21,763 nt of DNA from a virus. Under the pieces are notes generated by a model. That model was given only the letters and a program-made list of their open reading frames with translations, was not told the DNA's origin and did not search any database. Of this stretch, positions 1-6,739 are shown in pieces. The number at the start of each line of letters is the position of its first letter. The first letter of the stretch is position 1. Made by a program: the position numbers and the translations under genes. Location: the IMG/VR virus record IMGVR_UViG_3300017605_000360, positions 1 through 21,763 of that record, one strand, 5' to 3'.

Positions 1-118
1 GGAACCCCTCGCCGAGCGCGGTCGTCACGCCGAGCGCCGGCTCGCCGTCGAGGTAGTAGGAATGACCCTTCCCTCGGTTGACTCGACGGGTCGCCGGCGC
101 CGGTTTGCGAGGGCTCAT
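1..118 (-). CDS. Cas4-like / PD-(D/E)XK exonuclease, N-terminal part only
   Basis: A gene starting at ATG 118 (TAATG overlap) and running off the window, with 39 codons visible. After a basic start (MSPRKPAPATRRVNRGKG) comes HSYYLDGEPALGVTTALGEG. The pattern GHSYYLDG...GVTT.L is the usual N-terminus of actinophage Cas4-family/RecB-like exonucleases, which act in phage recombination or replication. The catalytic PD-(D/E)XK residues and any Fe-S cysteines would lie outside the window, so the call rests on the N-terminal signature alone. Confidence 0.6.
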   Translation of the reverse strand, partial: MSPRKPAPATRRVNRGKGHSYYLDGEPALGVTTALGEGF

Positions 119-348
119 TACCAGGGAGTCCGGATCGAGAGAACGTCCGTGAGGACGGCCTCGCGTCGATACAGGGCTCGGACGCCGGCCTCGAGGCCAG
201 CCGCATGAGAGAGGCCTCGAGCCTCGATCGGGTCGACGGAGTTGAGCAGGGAGACGACGCGAACGTCGTCTCCCTCGATCCGAGCGACCTCGGCCTCGGC
301 GACCGTCCTGAGCAGGACGGCGACGCGTCTGAGTTCGTTCGCGGTCAT
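118..348 (-). CDS. Small protein of unknown function
   Basis: A 76-aa protein beginning MTANELRRVAVLLRTVAEAE. It is mainly helical, with N-terminal amphipathic helices and a central IEGDDVRVVSLLNSVDPIEA. ATG 348 is in an ATGA overlap, and its TAA shares bases with the next ATG (TAATG at 116-120). The coupling on both sides supports translation. No recognised domain; its place before a probable exonuclease suggests membership of the DNA-metabolism operon, which is inference. Confidence 0.65.
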   Translation of the reverse strand: MTANELRRVAVLLRTVAEAEVARIEGDDVRVVSLLNSVDPIEARGLSHAAGLEAGVRALYRREAVLTDVLSIRTPW

Positions 349-689
349 GACGCGGCCCGGTCGTAAACGGCCTGTTTGATTTCCTCGTCCGTCCGCGGAT
401 CGTTGTCGAACGGAGGGACGTCACGGTTCGACCCGTCCTCGTTCCCGTCGCGCCAGGGCTCGAGGCCGTCCTCCCATCCGGACGGCGAGCGGGGATGAAT
501 CCGGTCCTCGTCCTCGCGTAGCAACGCGAGCGCGTCCTGGAGGCCGGCGACGCGACCGCGCCAGAACCAGCGGACGCCTTCCGAGGCGCCGGCGTTGTCA
601 CGCTCGATGACCATTTGTTCGGCGCGTTCGAGTTTCCGCTCGAGCGCCTCGAGGCGAGCCTCGGCGAGACGTTCGTCGACGAGGGTCAT
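345..689 (-). CDS. Coiled-coil protein of unknown function
   Basis: A 114-aa protein beginning MTLVDERLAEARLEALERKL. Residues 3-35 form a strongly charged coiled coil. A middle segment (VRWFWRGRVAGLQDALALLR) is helical, and the last 50 residues are acidic and Pro/Asn-rich (EDGLEPWRDGNEDG). ATG 689 overlaps the microprotein stop (ATGA) and has GAGGA 9 bases upstream; the longer open frame to 1034 is shadow. The stop overlaps the next gene by ATGA. No family recognised; likely cytoplasmic, perhaps a multimer or partner protein. Confidence 0.65.
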   Translation of the reverse strand: MTLVDERLAEARLEALERKLERAEQMVIERDNAGASEGVRWFWRGRVAGLQDALALLREDEDRIHPRSPSGWEDGLEPWRDGNEDGSNRDVPPFDNDPRTDEEIKQAVYDRAAS

Positions 690-769
690 GACCGCGGTCC
701 TCGAACCGCGAGGTAACACCACAGGGGGAGGCCGATGAGAACGACCGCCAGGGACAAAGCGAGAGTCAT
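686..769 (-). CDS. 27-aa single-TM microprotein
   Basis: A small gene of 27 codons plus stop. ATG 769 has AAAGGGG 5 bases upstream, and the TGA overlaps the ATG of the next gene at 689 (ATGA). The product begins MTLALSLAVVLIGLPLWCYL and ends in a basic AVRGPRS tail, a single membrane helix with a positive C-terminus. It is the first gene after the HTH gene and a promoter candidate. It could be a small lysis modulator, a superinfection-exclusion-type membrane peptide, or a leader coupling translation of the downstream gene. Confidence 0.6.
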   Translation of the reverse strand: MTLALSLAVVLIGLPLWCYLAVRGPRS

Positions 770-811
770 TTGAACCCCTTTCGTTGAGACGACGAAAATG
801 ACTCGAGGGGG

Positions 812-840
812 AGACTACAGGTCCAGCCGGACGGGAGCAA
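812..840 (-). promoter_or_regulatory. Candidate promoter in the 770-862 gap
   Basis: On the minus strand, TTGCTC (840-835) and TAGTCT (817-812) are separated by 17 bases, in the right order and spacing for a sigma70-type promoter (-10 of TANNNT form), though each hexamer matches consensus at only three of six positions. It lies in the one untranslated gap downstream of the HTH gene and would drive the 27-aa protein and the genes beyond. A weak inverted repeat (GTCC/GGAC) lies inside the spacer. Confidence 0.3.
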
Positions 841-862
841 TCCCCGGACGGGGGAGGTCGGT

Positions 863-1189
863 CTAGATGATCCCCTCCCTGTAGCAGCGGACGACGAGTT
901 CCATCCGGTCGCGAGCGTCGAACAACGCGAGCAGGCGTTTGACCCGATCCTTCGCCTGAGACGGGGAGACGCCCAACTCGTTCGCGATCCGCGGCGACGA
1001 GTAGCCGGCCGCGACGAGTTTGAGCGTCTCCCACAACGCCGGCGTCATCCGAGCCTCGCGGCCGGCGTACTTCCGGATATGCCGAGGAACGTCGAGCGCG
1101 GTCGCGAGGTCGACGATCAGACGCTCCGGAATCGGCTGAGAGAAAACGAGTTCGAGGACGAACTCATCCGAGGCGAGGGACCGGGGCAA
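863..1189 (-). CDS. LuxR/GerE-type HTH DNA-binding protein
   Basis: A 108-aa protein. Residues 49-108 follow the GerE/LuxR HTH well: TPALWETLKLVAAGYSSPRI, ANELGVSPSQAKDRVKRLLA, then RDRMELVVRCYREGII. There is no receiver or autoinducer domain, only 48 N-terminal residues of unknown fold. The only plausible start is TTG 1189, right after the in-frame TGA of the holin-like gene; no ATG or GTG lies between it and the HTH. It stands at the border of late and DNA-metabolism genes, before a gap with a candidate promoter, and so may regulate that boundary. The DNA target is unknown. Confidence 0.85.
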   Translation of the reverse strand: MPRSLASDEFVLELVFSQPIPERLIVDLATALDVPRHIRKYAGREARMTPALWETLKLVAAGYSSPRIANELGVSPSQAKDRVKRLLALFDARDRMELVVRCYREGII

Positions 1190-1408
1190 TCACTCGGAGT
1201 TCAGCTTGTTCCCGATATTCGGCTCGACGGCCGGAACCGCCGCTCCGATTCCGGCATAGGCGAGCGCCGCGATTCCGCCGGCGATCGCCGACGACCAAAG
1301 CGCCTCGCCCGTGACCGGCGAGCCCTGAGCCTGTAGCGCGACGAGGAACCCGGAGACGCCGAACAGAATGCTCCGGAGCGCGTAACGCGCCTCGACCTTA
1401 GTGAACAT
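1190..1408 (-). CDS. Two-TM holin-like protein
   Basis: A 72-aa protein. Hydrophobic segments YALRSILFGVSGFLVALQ (9-26) and LWSSAIAGGIAALAYAGIGA (38-57) flank a short QAQGSPVTGEA loop; the N-terminus is short and basic. This matches two-TM actinophage holins with the ALR.ILFGV.GFLVALQ type first helix. ATG 1408 has a good GGAGG 4 bases upstream, so it is translated independently of the gene before it. Its TGA is followed in the same frame, with no gap, by the TTG of the HTH gene. Together with 2254-2448 it forms a likely holin pair or holin/antiholin set. Confidence 0.75.
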   Translation of the reverse strand: MFTKVEARYALRSILFGVSGFLVALQAQGSPVTGEALWSSAIAGGIAALAYAGIGAAVPAVEPNIGNKLNSE

Positions 1409-1423
1409 GAGTCCTCCGATCGG

Positions 1424-1852
1424 TTAGGGACATTTCAGGACGATCCTCCGGCTGATTGAGTCCGTCTGTAGCCGCGAGTCGACGGCCTCGATCCGGTAGC
1501 GATGAGCGCCACAAACGAGGCGAACACGAATCGGCCTGACGGTCGCGGCGACGCTCTTGAGGTAGTTCCCGTCGCGGTAGACACGGAACCCGATGAGCCT
1601 GACGTCGTCCGTTGCTCGAGTCCATCCGAGGCGAGCGTATCGTCCCTGACGGTCGACCGTGACCGGCCCGACAATGACCGGCGGATCGTCGCCGGGAGGG
1701 ACGGGAATCGGGGGAGGTTGATCGCATAGCGGAGGGAGCGGGGGAGGGAGCGGTTCACAGGGAGGCGGAGGCGGAGGGAGCGGGGGGATCGGGAGCGGGG
1801 GGAGTTGTCCCGGGACGGCGATCGCGATGACGGCGAGGAACTCAGCGGTCAC
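1424..1852 (-). CDS. Proline-rich protein with FN3-like domain
   Basis: A 142-aa protein starting at GTG 1852, three bases after the previous stop. A short hydrophobic N-terminus (AEFLAVIAIAV, 3-13) could be a signal peptide or anchor. Residues 18-58 are about two-thirds proline (blocks such as PLPPPPPPCEPLPPP). Residues 60-140 look like a fibronectin type III domain (YARLGWTRATDDVRLIGFRV, YRDGNYLKSV, HRYRIEAVDS). Four Cys (32, 43, 114, 141) could form disulfides outside the membrane. The proline rod could reach into the cell wall with the FN3 part as a binding head. This is unusual in a lysis block, and the function is unknown. Confidence 0.7.
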   Translation of the reverse strand: MTAEFLAVIAIAVPGQLPPLPIPPLPPPPPPCEPLPPPLPPLCDQPPPIPVPPGDDPPVIVGPVTVDRQGRYARLGWTRATDDVRLIGFRVYRDGNYLKSVAATVRPIRVRLVCGAHRYRIEAVDSRLQTDSISRRIVLKCP

Positions 1853-1855
1853 GGC

Positions 1856-2257
1856 CTAGGCGCCGGGAAGGTTCAGACACGCGAGCGACCTAAACCGTTC
1901 CTCGACGTCCTTTTCCCGGTCGATCGCCTGACGGAACAGGGAGCGGCCTTGAGGCGAGTCGGGGTCGATCCCAATGTTCGTGAGCGCGAGTCGGAATTGA
2001 GCCCGGTCGACGCGAACCGTTACGCGTATCCGCTCGTTGAGCGCGTTGATTTGATTGCAGAAAACGAGGATCAGGTCGCGGCGTATCCGATTCTGCAACG
2101 CGTTCTCACGCTGAGCCTGAGTCGCCTTGACCTCCGCTCGAGCGACCGCTCGAGCAGCGCGGTCGACCCGATGATCCTCCCAGGTAACGACCGCGACCGC
2201 GATGAGGATGACGGCGAGGAACGCGGCGACCGTTCTCCAATGCCTGTCGGGGATCAT
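1856..2257 (-). CDS. Signal-anchor coiled-coil membrane protein in the lysis block
   Basis: A 133-aa protein beginning MIPDRHWRTVAAFLAVILIA. One TM segment (residues 9-26) is followed by a charged heptad-like region (28-70, with AVARAEVKATQAQRENAL) and a C-terminal helical domain (RVDRAQFRLALTNI, QAIDREKDVEERFRSLAC). This N-in, single-anchor, coiled-coil layout resembles inner-membrane spanins and other actinophage lysis-block proteins, though a spanin role would need a diderm or mycolata host. ATG 2257 is in an ATGA overlap with GGGAGG upstream; the longer frame to 2398 is shadow. Function is inferred only. Confidence 0.72.
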   Translation of the reverse strand: MIPDRHWRTVAAFLAVILIAVAVVTWEDHRVDRAARAVARAEVKATQAQRENALQNRIRRDLILVFCNQINALNERIRVTVRVDRAQFRLALTNIGIDPDSPQGRSLFRQAIDREKDVEERFRSLACLNLPGA

Positions 2258-2448
2258 TTCCCATCGCCTCCCAAAACCGGCTTGACGAGGATCAATCCAG
2301 CCGCCGCGGGAATGAGCGCCGGAGTCCGTCCGCGGTCGAACACGGCCGCATAGACGAGTAGCGCGACTCCGATATATCGGACGACCGTAGGGAACCATTC
2401 GTCGAGTCGCCGGCGACGACCGTTCGCGCCGCGGTCATCGGTCGACAT
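2254..2448 (-). CDS. Two-TM membrane protein, holin candidate
   Basis: A 64-aa protein whose ATG at 2448 directly follows the endolysin stop (TGA then ATG). The N-terminus is charged (RGANGRRRRLDEW). Two hydrophobic segments follow, TVVRYIGVALLVYAAVF (21-37) and PALIPAAAGLILVKPVLG (43-60), separated by a short DRGRT loop. Size, topology and position just after the lysin match class II-type holins. A second candidate lies at 1190-1408, so which one forms the lethal hole is unsettled. The stop overlaps the next gene by ATGA. Confidence 0.7.
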   Translation of the reverse strand: MSTDDRGANGRRRRLDEWFPTVVRYIGVALLVYAAVFDRGRTPALIPAAAGLILVKPVLGGDGK

Positions 2449-4026
2449 TCACTCGAGGGGAGGCCTGACGACCGCCGCAAAATCCGGCCGGTAGTGGAGC
2501 GTCCGCTCGACGGGACGGGGTTCACTCCCGAATGACGACCATCGCGACGACGTCGCGTCGCCGGCGCGTTTGCAAACCGTGACGTGACCCGGGCTCGAGT
2601 AGAGCGCGAGGTCGCCGACGAGGTAGTTCCCCGACGTGACCCGGGGGTTGTCATCGAGTTCCCTCGTCGAGCCGAGCCCCGTGTAGGCGTAGTCCGAGGG
2701 GTCGGGAACCGCCAGCCCGGATTTCGTCCGTCCCCAAAAATAGGCGAGGATCGCGTAACCCGAACAATCGACCCGGTGATATTTCTCCGGGTCGACGCCG
2801 AACCCCTGGAACGGTCGATCCATCGAGTAAACCCAGGCCGACGACGCCGCGGCCTCGGCTCGAGCGCAGTAGTCCGCGACGGCGACGCGGAACCGAGCGA
2901 CCTTCGCGTCCTGTTGATACTCGCCGGAGGCCTGACGGAGTAGCTTGATCGCGGTCGCGTCGAGCAGGGGCTCGCCGTAGTGAACGGCCTCCGGGTCGGA
3001 GACTCGAGCGCGACGGAGCGCCTGATACGTCTTGTCGCCGAGGTTCCCCGTCTGCATCGAGGGATCGTTCGGCCACGTCTGACGCTGAAAACCGCGGACG
3101 CCGGATTTGCCGACGTGACCCGATCCGTCGCCGAGCGCGAACGCGTCCCCGTAGGCCGGCGACCAGGTCGACGGCGACCAGGGGAGCAGACGGCCGGCTC
3201 GAGAAATCGCTCGTTTGAACGCGAGGACGTCGTCGCCTGACTGAGTCCCCTTCCCGGCTTTCGGCGGATACAGGGCTCGAGGGAGTTTGTCCGGCCCGAC
3301 GGGTTCGCCGGTCGCGTAGGGCTTTTCGTACCATTGAGCCGGCGGAGGCGACGGCGTCACGGGACGTAGTTTCTCACACGGGCTCGGCGCGATCCATAGA
3401 TTCCAGGCCTCCGCGGACGGCGTAATGTCATCGGCCGTGAACAGGGAGTGACAGACGGCGAGGTCGTAATCCTCCGGCGCGTTCGGCGCCTTCGTCTTGA
3501 ACATGAACGTCACGTTCACGAGCCCCTCGGCGAACGCGTGAGAAGCGCATTGACCCGGATGAGCCGAGGACGGAGACTCGTCGGGGAAAATCTCGAGCGC
3601 CGCGACGACCCGTTTGAGCGCCGACCAGCCCTGACCGTTCTGAACCCAATCCATTGTCGCCATATGAACCGGCCGGGTCCACCGCTCGAGCCTCGCGGCG
3701 ACGTCCTCGAGCGAGACGCCGTGAGCGACGAATTCCTCGGCGACGTTCTCTAGGTTGCAACCGATCGCCGGCGAGTCGTATCGGAGCCCGACGTCGATGA
3801 GCCGATCAATGTCGGCGAGGGAGTGACAATGCAACCAGGGGAAATGCTCGAGGCCGGCGCCGGTCCAGAGCATCCGGCAACGATCCCAAACCGTCGGGTC
3901 GCCGGCGACGTCGCCTCCGATATTCCAGGCGAGCCAACGGACGACCGGGGATTGAATGTCGGGTCGCTCGAGGTTCCCTCCGGGGACGCGACAGTAGGCG
4001 CCGGGGGTGAACAGGTCGAGCGTCAC
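2449..4026 (-). CDS. Modular endolysin: TIM-barrel-like, peptidoglycan-binding, NlpC/P60-type
   Basis: A 525-aa lysin with three parts. Residues 1-215 look like a (beta/alpha) barrel (VVRWLAWNIGGD, HFPWLHCHSLADIDRL, PVHMATMDWVQNGQ, NVTFMFKT), possibly glycosidase-like but without a family I can name. Residues 260-342 resemble a peptidoglycan-binding helical domain (DDVLAFKRAISRAG, VRGFQRQTW, LGDKTYQALRRA). Residues 370-525 are an NlpC/P60-type cysteine peptidase with VDCSGYAILAYFWG (C421) and GDLALYSSPGHVTV (H481). It should cut peptidoglycan from inside the cell. The start is GTG 4026 (GTGA overlap). It has no signal peptide, so export depends on a holin. Confidence 0.85.
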   Translation of the reverse strand: MTLDLFTPGAYCRVPGGNLERPDIQSPVVRWLAWNIGGDVAGDPTVWDRCRMLWTGAGLEHFPWLHCHSLADIDRLIDVGLRYDSPAIGCNLENVAEEFVAHGVSLEDVAARLERWTRPVHMATMDWVQNGQGWSALKRVVAALEIFPDESPSSAHPGQCASHAFAEGLVNVTFMFKTKAPNAPEDYDLAVCHSLFTADDITPSAEAWNLWIAPSPCEKLRPVTPSPPPAQWYEKPYATGEPVGPDKLPRALYPPKAGKGTQSGDDVLAFKRAISRAGRLLPWSPSTWSPAYGDAFALGDGSGHVGKSGVRGFQRQTWPNDPSMQTGNLGDKTYQALRRARVSDPEAVHYGEPLLDATAIKLLRQASGEYQQDAKVARFRVAVADYCARAEAAASSAWVYSMDRPFQGFGVDPEKYHRVDCSGYAILAYFWGRTKSGLAVPDPSDYAYTGLGSTRELDDNPRVTSGNYLVGDLALYSSPGHVTVCKRAGDATSSRWSSFGSEPRPVERTLHYRPDFAAVVRPPLE

Positions 4027-5489
4027 GGTTCCAATGCTACGCCCTGATACTCCCAGGGTCGACGCATGAATTGAGGGAACTCGCGAGTCAGGGGACCGCC
4101 TCCGAAATCGTCGAGACGCGTCGCCGTGTCCCCCTCGAACCCGACTCCGAAGAATCCTTGAGAGTAGAACTCCGGGTTATGCGACCGTTGAATTGCGGCG
4201 ACCCATTCCCAACCGGCGCCGAAATCTCGGAACAAGTGTTGTATCCATATGTCCCAATTGAGTTGTTGCAATCCGAGTTTTTCGCCGTCCGCCATGACGC
4301 CCCATATGACGCCGGTCACTCCCGGGACGTCGCCGTTGAACCCTGTCGAACCAATGAACGTCGCGCCGATCGGGAACGTCGCGGCGTTGAGGGCTCGCAT
4401 CGACGAATCGCGGTAGCCGACCGCCGCGGCGCCGACGGTCGCGGCCTGTCCGCTCCCGGTTCCCATCGCGAGGACGAGGTCGCCGACCGTGACGGCCGTT
4501 CCCCAAACCTCGAACTCGCCGCTCGCCGACTCCGTGAACATTTCGTCCAGCGTCCATTGCGAGCCCGACCCCGTCCCCGACGAACTCATCGCGTTTCGGT
4601 TCGAGACGACTCGCGTCCTCGCCGTCCCGAACCCCGGTTGATTCCCGGTCGTATCCCAAATCCCTCCGTCGGCCGGGTCCTCCGACGTCCGGTTGAAATC
4701 GTCGATTAGAGGCGTGTTCGGAAAATTCGGGTAATCGCCGTCGGGGATGAGCGCGACGATCGCGGCGAGCGCCTGAGCCGTCTCCCTCGTCGTCCCCGAC
4801 GCCGTCACGTCGACCGTGTCGCTCGAGAGGCCGGAGACGATCCGGAATCCGCCTCGAACCTGAACGTCGCCGGGAGGCGGAGCGCCGCTCGCGTTCCCGT
4901 GTCCGCTCGTTCCGTCGCCGGCGATTTGCGAGTAGTCGGAGTCCCAGGCCGAGAACCCGTCCGACTGTTGCCCATACGACGCGAGGACGTGAAGCATGAG
5001 ATATTCGCGGTTCGCGTCGAGGCCGGAGTAGGCCACGGCGCCCGGGTCCGTCCCGGCTCCCGTCCAAACCGTGACCAGCCGGTCGAAATCGAACGCCCAT
5101 CGACGATCGACGCCGACGTCGAGAGGGTCGAGGGAGAATTGCTCGAGACTGACGGCCTTCGCGCCCGGACCGAAGTGTTTGAGCGTAATCGTGTTAGTCG
5201 TCTCGAGGTCGGCGCGGAGTTGCGAAATGAACAGGCCGACCCATAGCTGACCGCCGTTCGGGTAGCTCGAGCAGAGTTGAAGGTATCGGTTCCCGGCGTC
5301 GTCGGAAACGGAACACTCCGGCGTCTGAGTTCCGTTCGGCCCAAAGAAATAGTGCGACGTCCAGGCGACGAACACGGCAACGAAATCACCGGCCGGGACG
5401 TCGGCCGACGGCGAAATCTCCATCGTGTATTTCGAGAAGTTGTATTCGCTCGCGTGTCCGAGCGATCCCTCCGAGTGAAAGACGCTCAC
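4023..5489 (-). CDS. Minor tail protein with C-terminal concanavalin-like domain
   Basis: A 488-aa protein. Residues 1-250 are beta-rich (FVAVFVAWTSHYFFGPNG, SVSDDAGNRYLQL, TAQALAAIVALIPDGD), resembling a jelly-roll or Ig-type domain that carries a D..GN.Y signature. A second half from residue 261 (LIDDFNRTSEDPADGGIWDT) to about 475 is a concanavalin-like sandwich. The start is GTG 5489 (GTGA overlap with the fibre gene), and the stop overlaps the endolysin GTG. It is the last tail gene before lysis, a typical place for receptor-binding or tip proteins. Carbohydrate binding is inferred from fold pattern and no catalytic residues were identified. Confidence 0.72.
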   Translation of the reverse strand: MSVFHSEGSLGHASEYNFSKYTMEISPSADVPAGDFVAVFVAWTSHYFFGPNGTQTPECSVSDDAGNRYLQLCSSYPNGGQLWVGLFISQLRADLETTNTITLKHFGPGAKAVSLEQFSLDPLDVGVDRRWAFDFDRLVTVWTGAGTDPGAVAYSGLDANREYLMLHVLASYGQQSDGFSAWDSDYSQIAGDGTSGHGNASGAPPPGDVQVRGGFRIVSGLSSDTVDVTASGTTRETAQALAAIVALIPDGDYPNFPNTPLIDDFNRTSEDPADGGIWDTTGNQPGFGTARTRVVSNRNAMSSSGTGSGSQWTLDEMFTESASGEFEVWGTAVTVGDLVLAMGTGSGQAATVGAAAVGYRDSSMRALNAATFPIGATFIGSTGFNGDVPGVTGVIWGVMADGEKLGLQQLNWDIWIQHLFRDFGAGWEWVAAIQRSHNPEFYSQGFFGVGFEGDTATRLDDFGGGPLTREFPQFMRRPWEYQGVALEP

Positions 5490-6739
5490 GCGAGAGCGCC
5501 GGGGAACGACTTCGCCGAGTTCCAGACGCGGAGGTAGTCATACGCCGCGGCGATGAGGCCGGCGGAGCCCGGACAAATCCCGATCCCGGCTCGAGCGAGC
5601 GTCCCGATCCCGGGGTTCCTCGAGTCGACGACCTTTTTCCAGACGAGGCCGTTGTGAGAAATCAGGTAGTCGACGTCGCTCGACGAGTTCGCTCGGATCG
5701 CGAGGTAGAGCGGCGAGCCGATGAACCGAGCGCCGGAGTAGACGTTCGCCGTTTGCGCCAGCTCGACCCATATTTGATTGCTCGCGTTGCCGACGAGAAC
5801 GCAATCCATGTTCCCTGAGCCGAGCGTCGTGTTCCCGATAAACAGTCCGTATTTCGTCCCGTCCGTCTCGACGATTTCGCGGTCGGCGAGTTTCGCAACG
5901 ATCGTGCAGGCCGGCGAGACTGAGAGGTAGCGGCCGACCCATCCGGAGTTGTCGTCGTCCCGAATGTAGTAGTGGTCCGGGACGGTCGTATCGGCGTCCT
6001 CGGCGTCGATCGAGCCGAGCGCCGTGAGCCCGGTGAGGCTCGACGTGTCGAACTCGAACGCCGTGTCCGGAGTGCCGAGCGCGTCGAACACGGGATCGCC
6101 GGCGCCGGACGTCGGGGGGTCGATCCATTCGTCGTCGTAATCCGTTCCGGAGGCCTTCGCGAGTATCTGTCCGGTCGTCCCTCCGGCCGGAACTCCGACG
6201 CCGTCGGCTCCGTCCGCTCCGTCGGCGCCGTCCGTCCCGTTCGTCCCGTTCGTCCCGTTCGTCCCCGGGGGACCCGTGACGACGCCGACCGCGTCCGGCG
6301 AGGCGAGAAAGTAGAAGTAAACGCCGAGCCCGGTCGCTCCGACCGCGGCCGAGTCGACGTCGATCGCGAGTTGTTGTCCCCACGCGACCTCGGCGTATGT
6401 CGGATCAACGACCGGGAGCGTCGCCGCGGTTTTCGACGATTTCTCGCCTGAGTCGATCGTGATAGGCGTCGAGAGAATGTCAATGCTCGACTGAACGTCG
6501 CGGATCATGACCTCGGTCGTTCCCGACCCGGGGTTCGAGATGAACGCGGCGACCTTCATGAGAACGTGTCCGTCGAGGTCCTCCGGAATCTCCCAGACGA
6601 ACCGAGCGTCCCCCGTCTGAACTTGAAGGTTGTCCCGGCCGACCTTGATCGGCCACATTGCGAGCGACGGGATCGGGTCGGGACCGCCGATCGTATGGTC
6701 CTCGGCGTGAATCGAGGGGATCGTCCGCTCGTTGCTCAT
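5486..6739 (-). CDS. Tail fibre with collagen-like and concanavalin-like parts
   Basis: A 417-aa protein. Residues 1-27 (SIHAEDHTIGGPDPIPS) look like a tail-attachment segment. Residues 28-150 form a beta-rich domain. Residues 156-182 are nine collagen-like G-X-Y triplets (GPP, GTN x3, GTD, GAD x3, GVG). VPAGGTTGQILAKASGTDYD (183-202) is a motif very common in phage fibres. From about 213 to the end is a concanavalin/LamG-like domain with YLAIRANSSSDVDYLISHNG and YDYLRVWNSAK. The start ATG 6739 is in an ATGA overlap with the hub gene; the upstream extension to 6835 is shadow. It is probably a trimeric fibre that binds host surface sugars. Confidence 0.82.
   Translation of the reverse strand: MSNERTIPSIHAEDHTIGGPDPIPSLAMWPIKVGRDNLQVQTGDARFVWEIPEDLDGHVLMKVAAFISNPGSGTTEVMIRDVQSSIDILSTPITIDSGEKSSKTAATLPVVDPTYAEVAWGQQLAIDVDSAAVGATGLGVYFYFLASPDAVGVVTGPPGTNGTNGTNGTDGADGADGADGVGVPAGGTTGQILAKASGTDYDDEWIDPPTSGAGDPVFDALGTPDTAFEFDTSSLTGLTALGSIDAEDADTTVPDHYYIRDDDNSGWVGRYLSVSPACTIVAKLADREIVETDGTKYGLFIGNTTLGSGNMDCVLVGNASNQIWVELAQTANVYSGARFIGSPLYLAIRANSSSDVDYLISHNGLVWKKVVDSRNPGIGTLARAGIGICPGSAGLIAAAYDYLRVWNSAKSFPGALA
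6234..6260 (-). repeat. Three tandem 9-bp units coding collagen-like GTN triplets
   Basis: GTCCCGTTC is repeated three times perfectly on the plus strand (6234-6242, 6243-6251, 6252-6260), coding consecutive Gly-Thr-Asn triplets in the fibre gene. Neighbouring Gly-Ala-Asp triplets are less exact copies. Such a tract can grow or shrink by slippage or recombination, changing shaft length. Confidence 0.85.

Noticed and set aside
2449-4026. CHAP-type rather than NlpC/P60-type peptidase call for the endolysin
   Set aside because: The VDCSGYAILAYFWG context and GHVTV spacing of about 60 residues fit NlpC/P60 better, although the two families share the same Cys/His core.
6194-6272. Tandem repeat considered as a CRISPR or iteron
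   Set aside because: Units are 9 bp, without spacers, in frame, and code collagen-like triplets.
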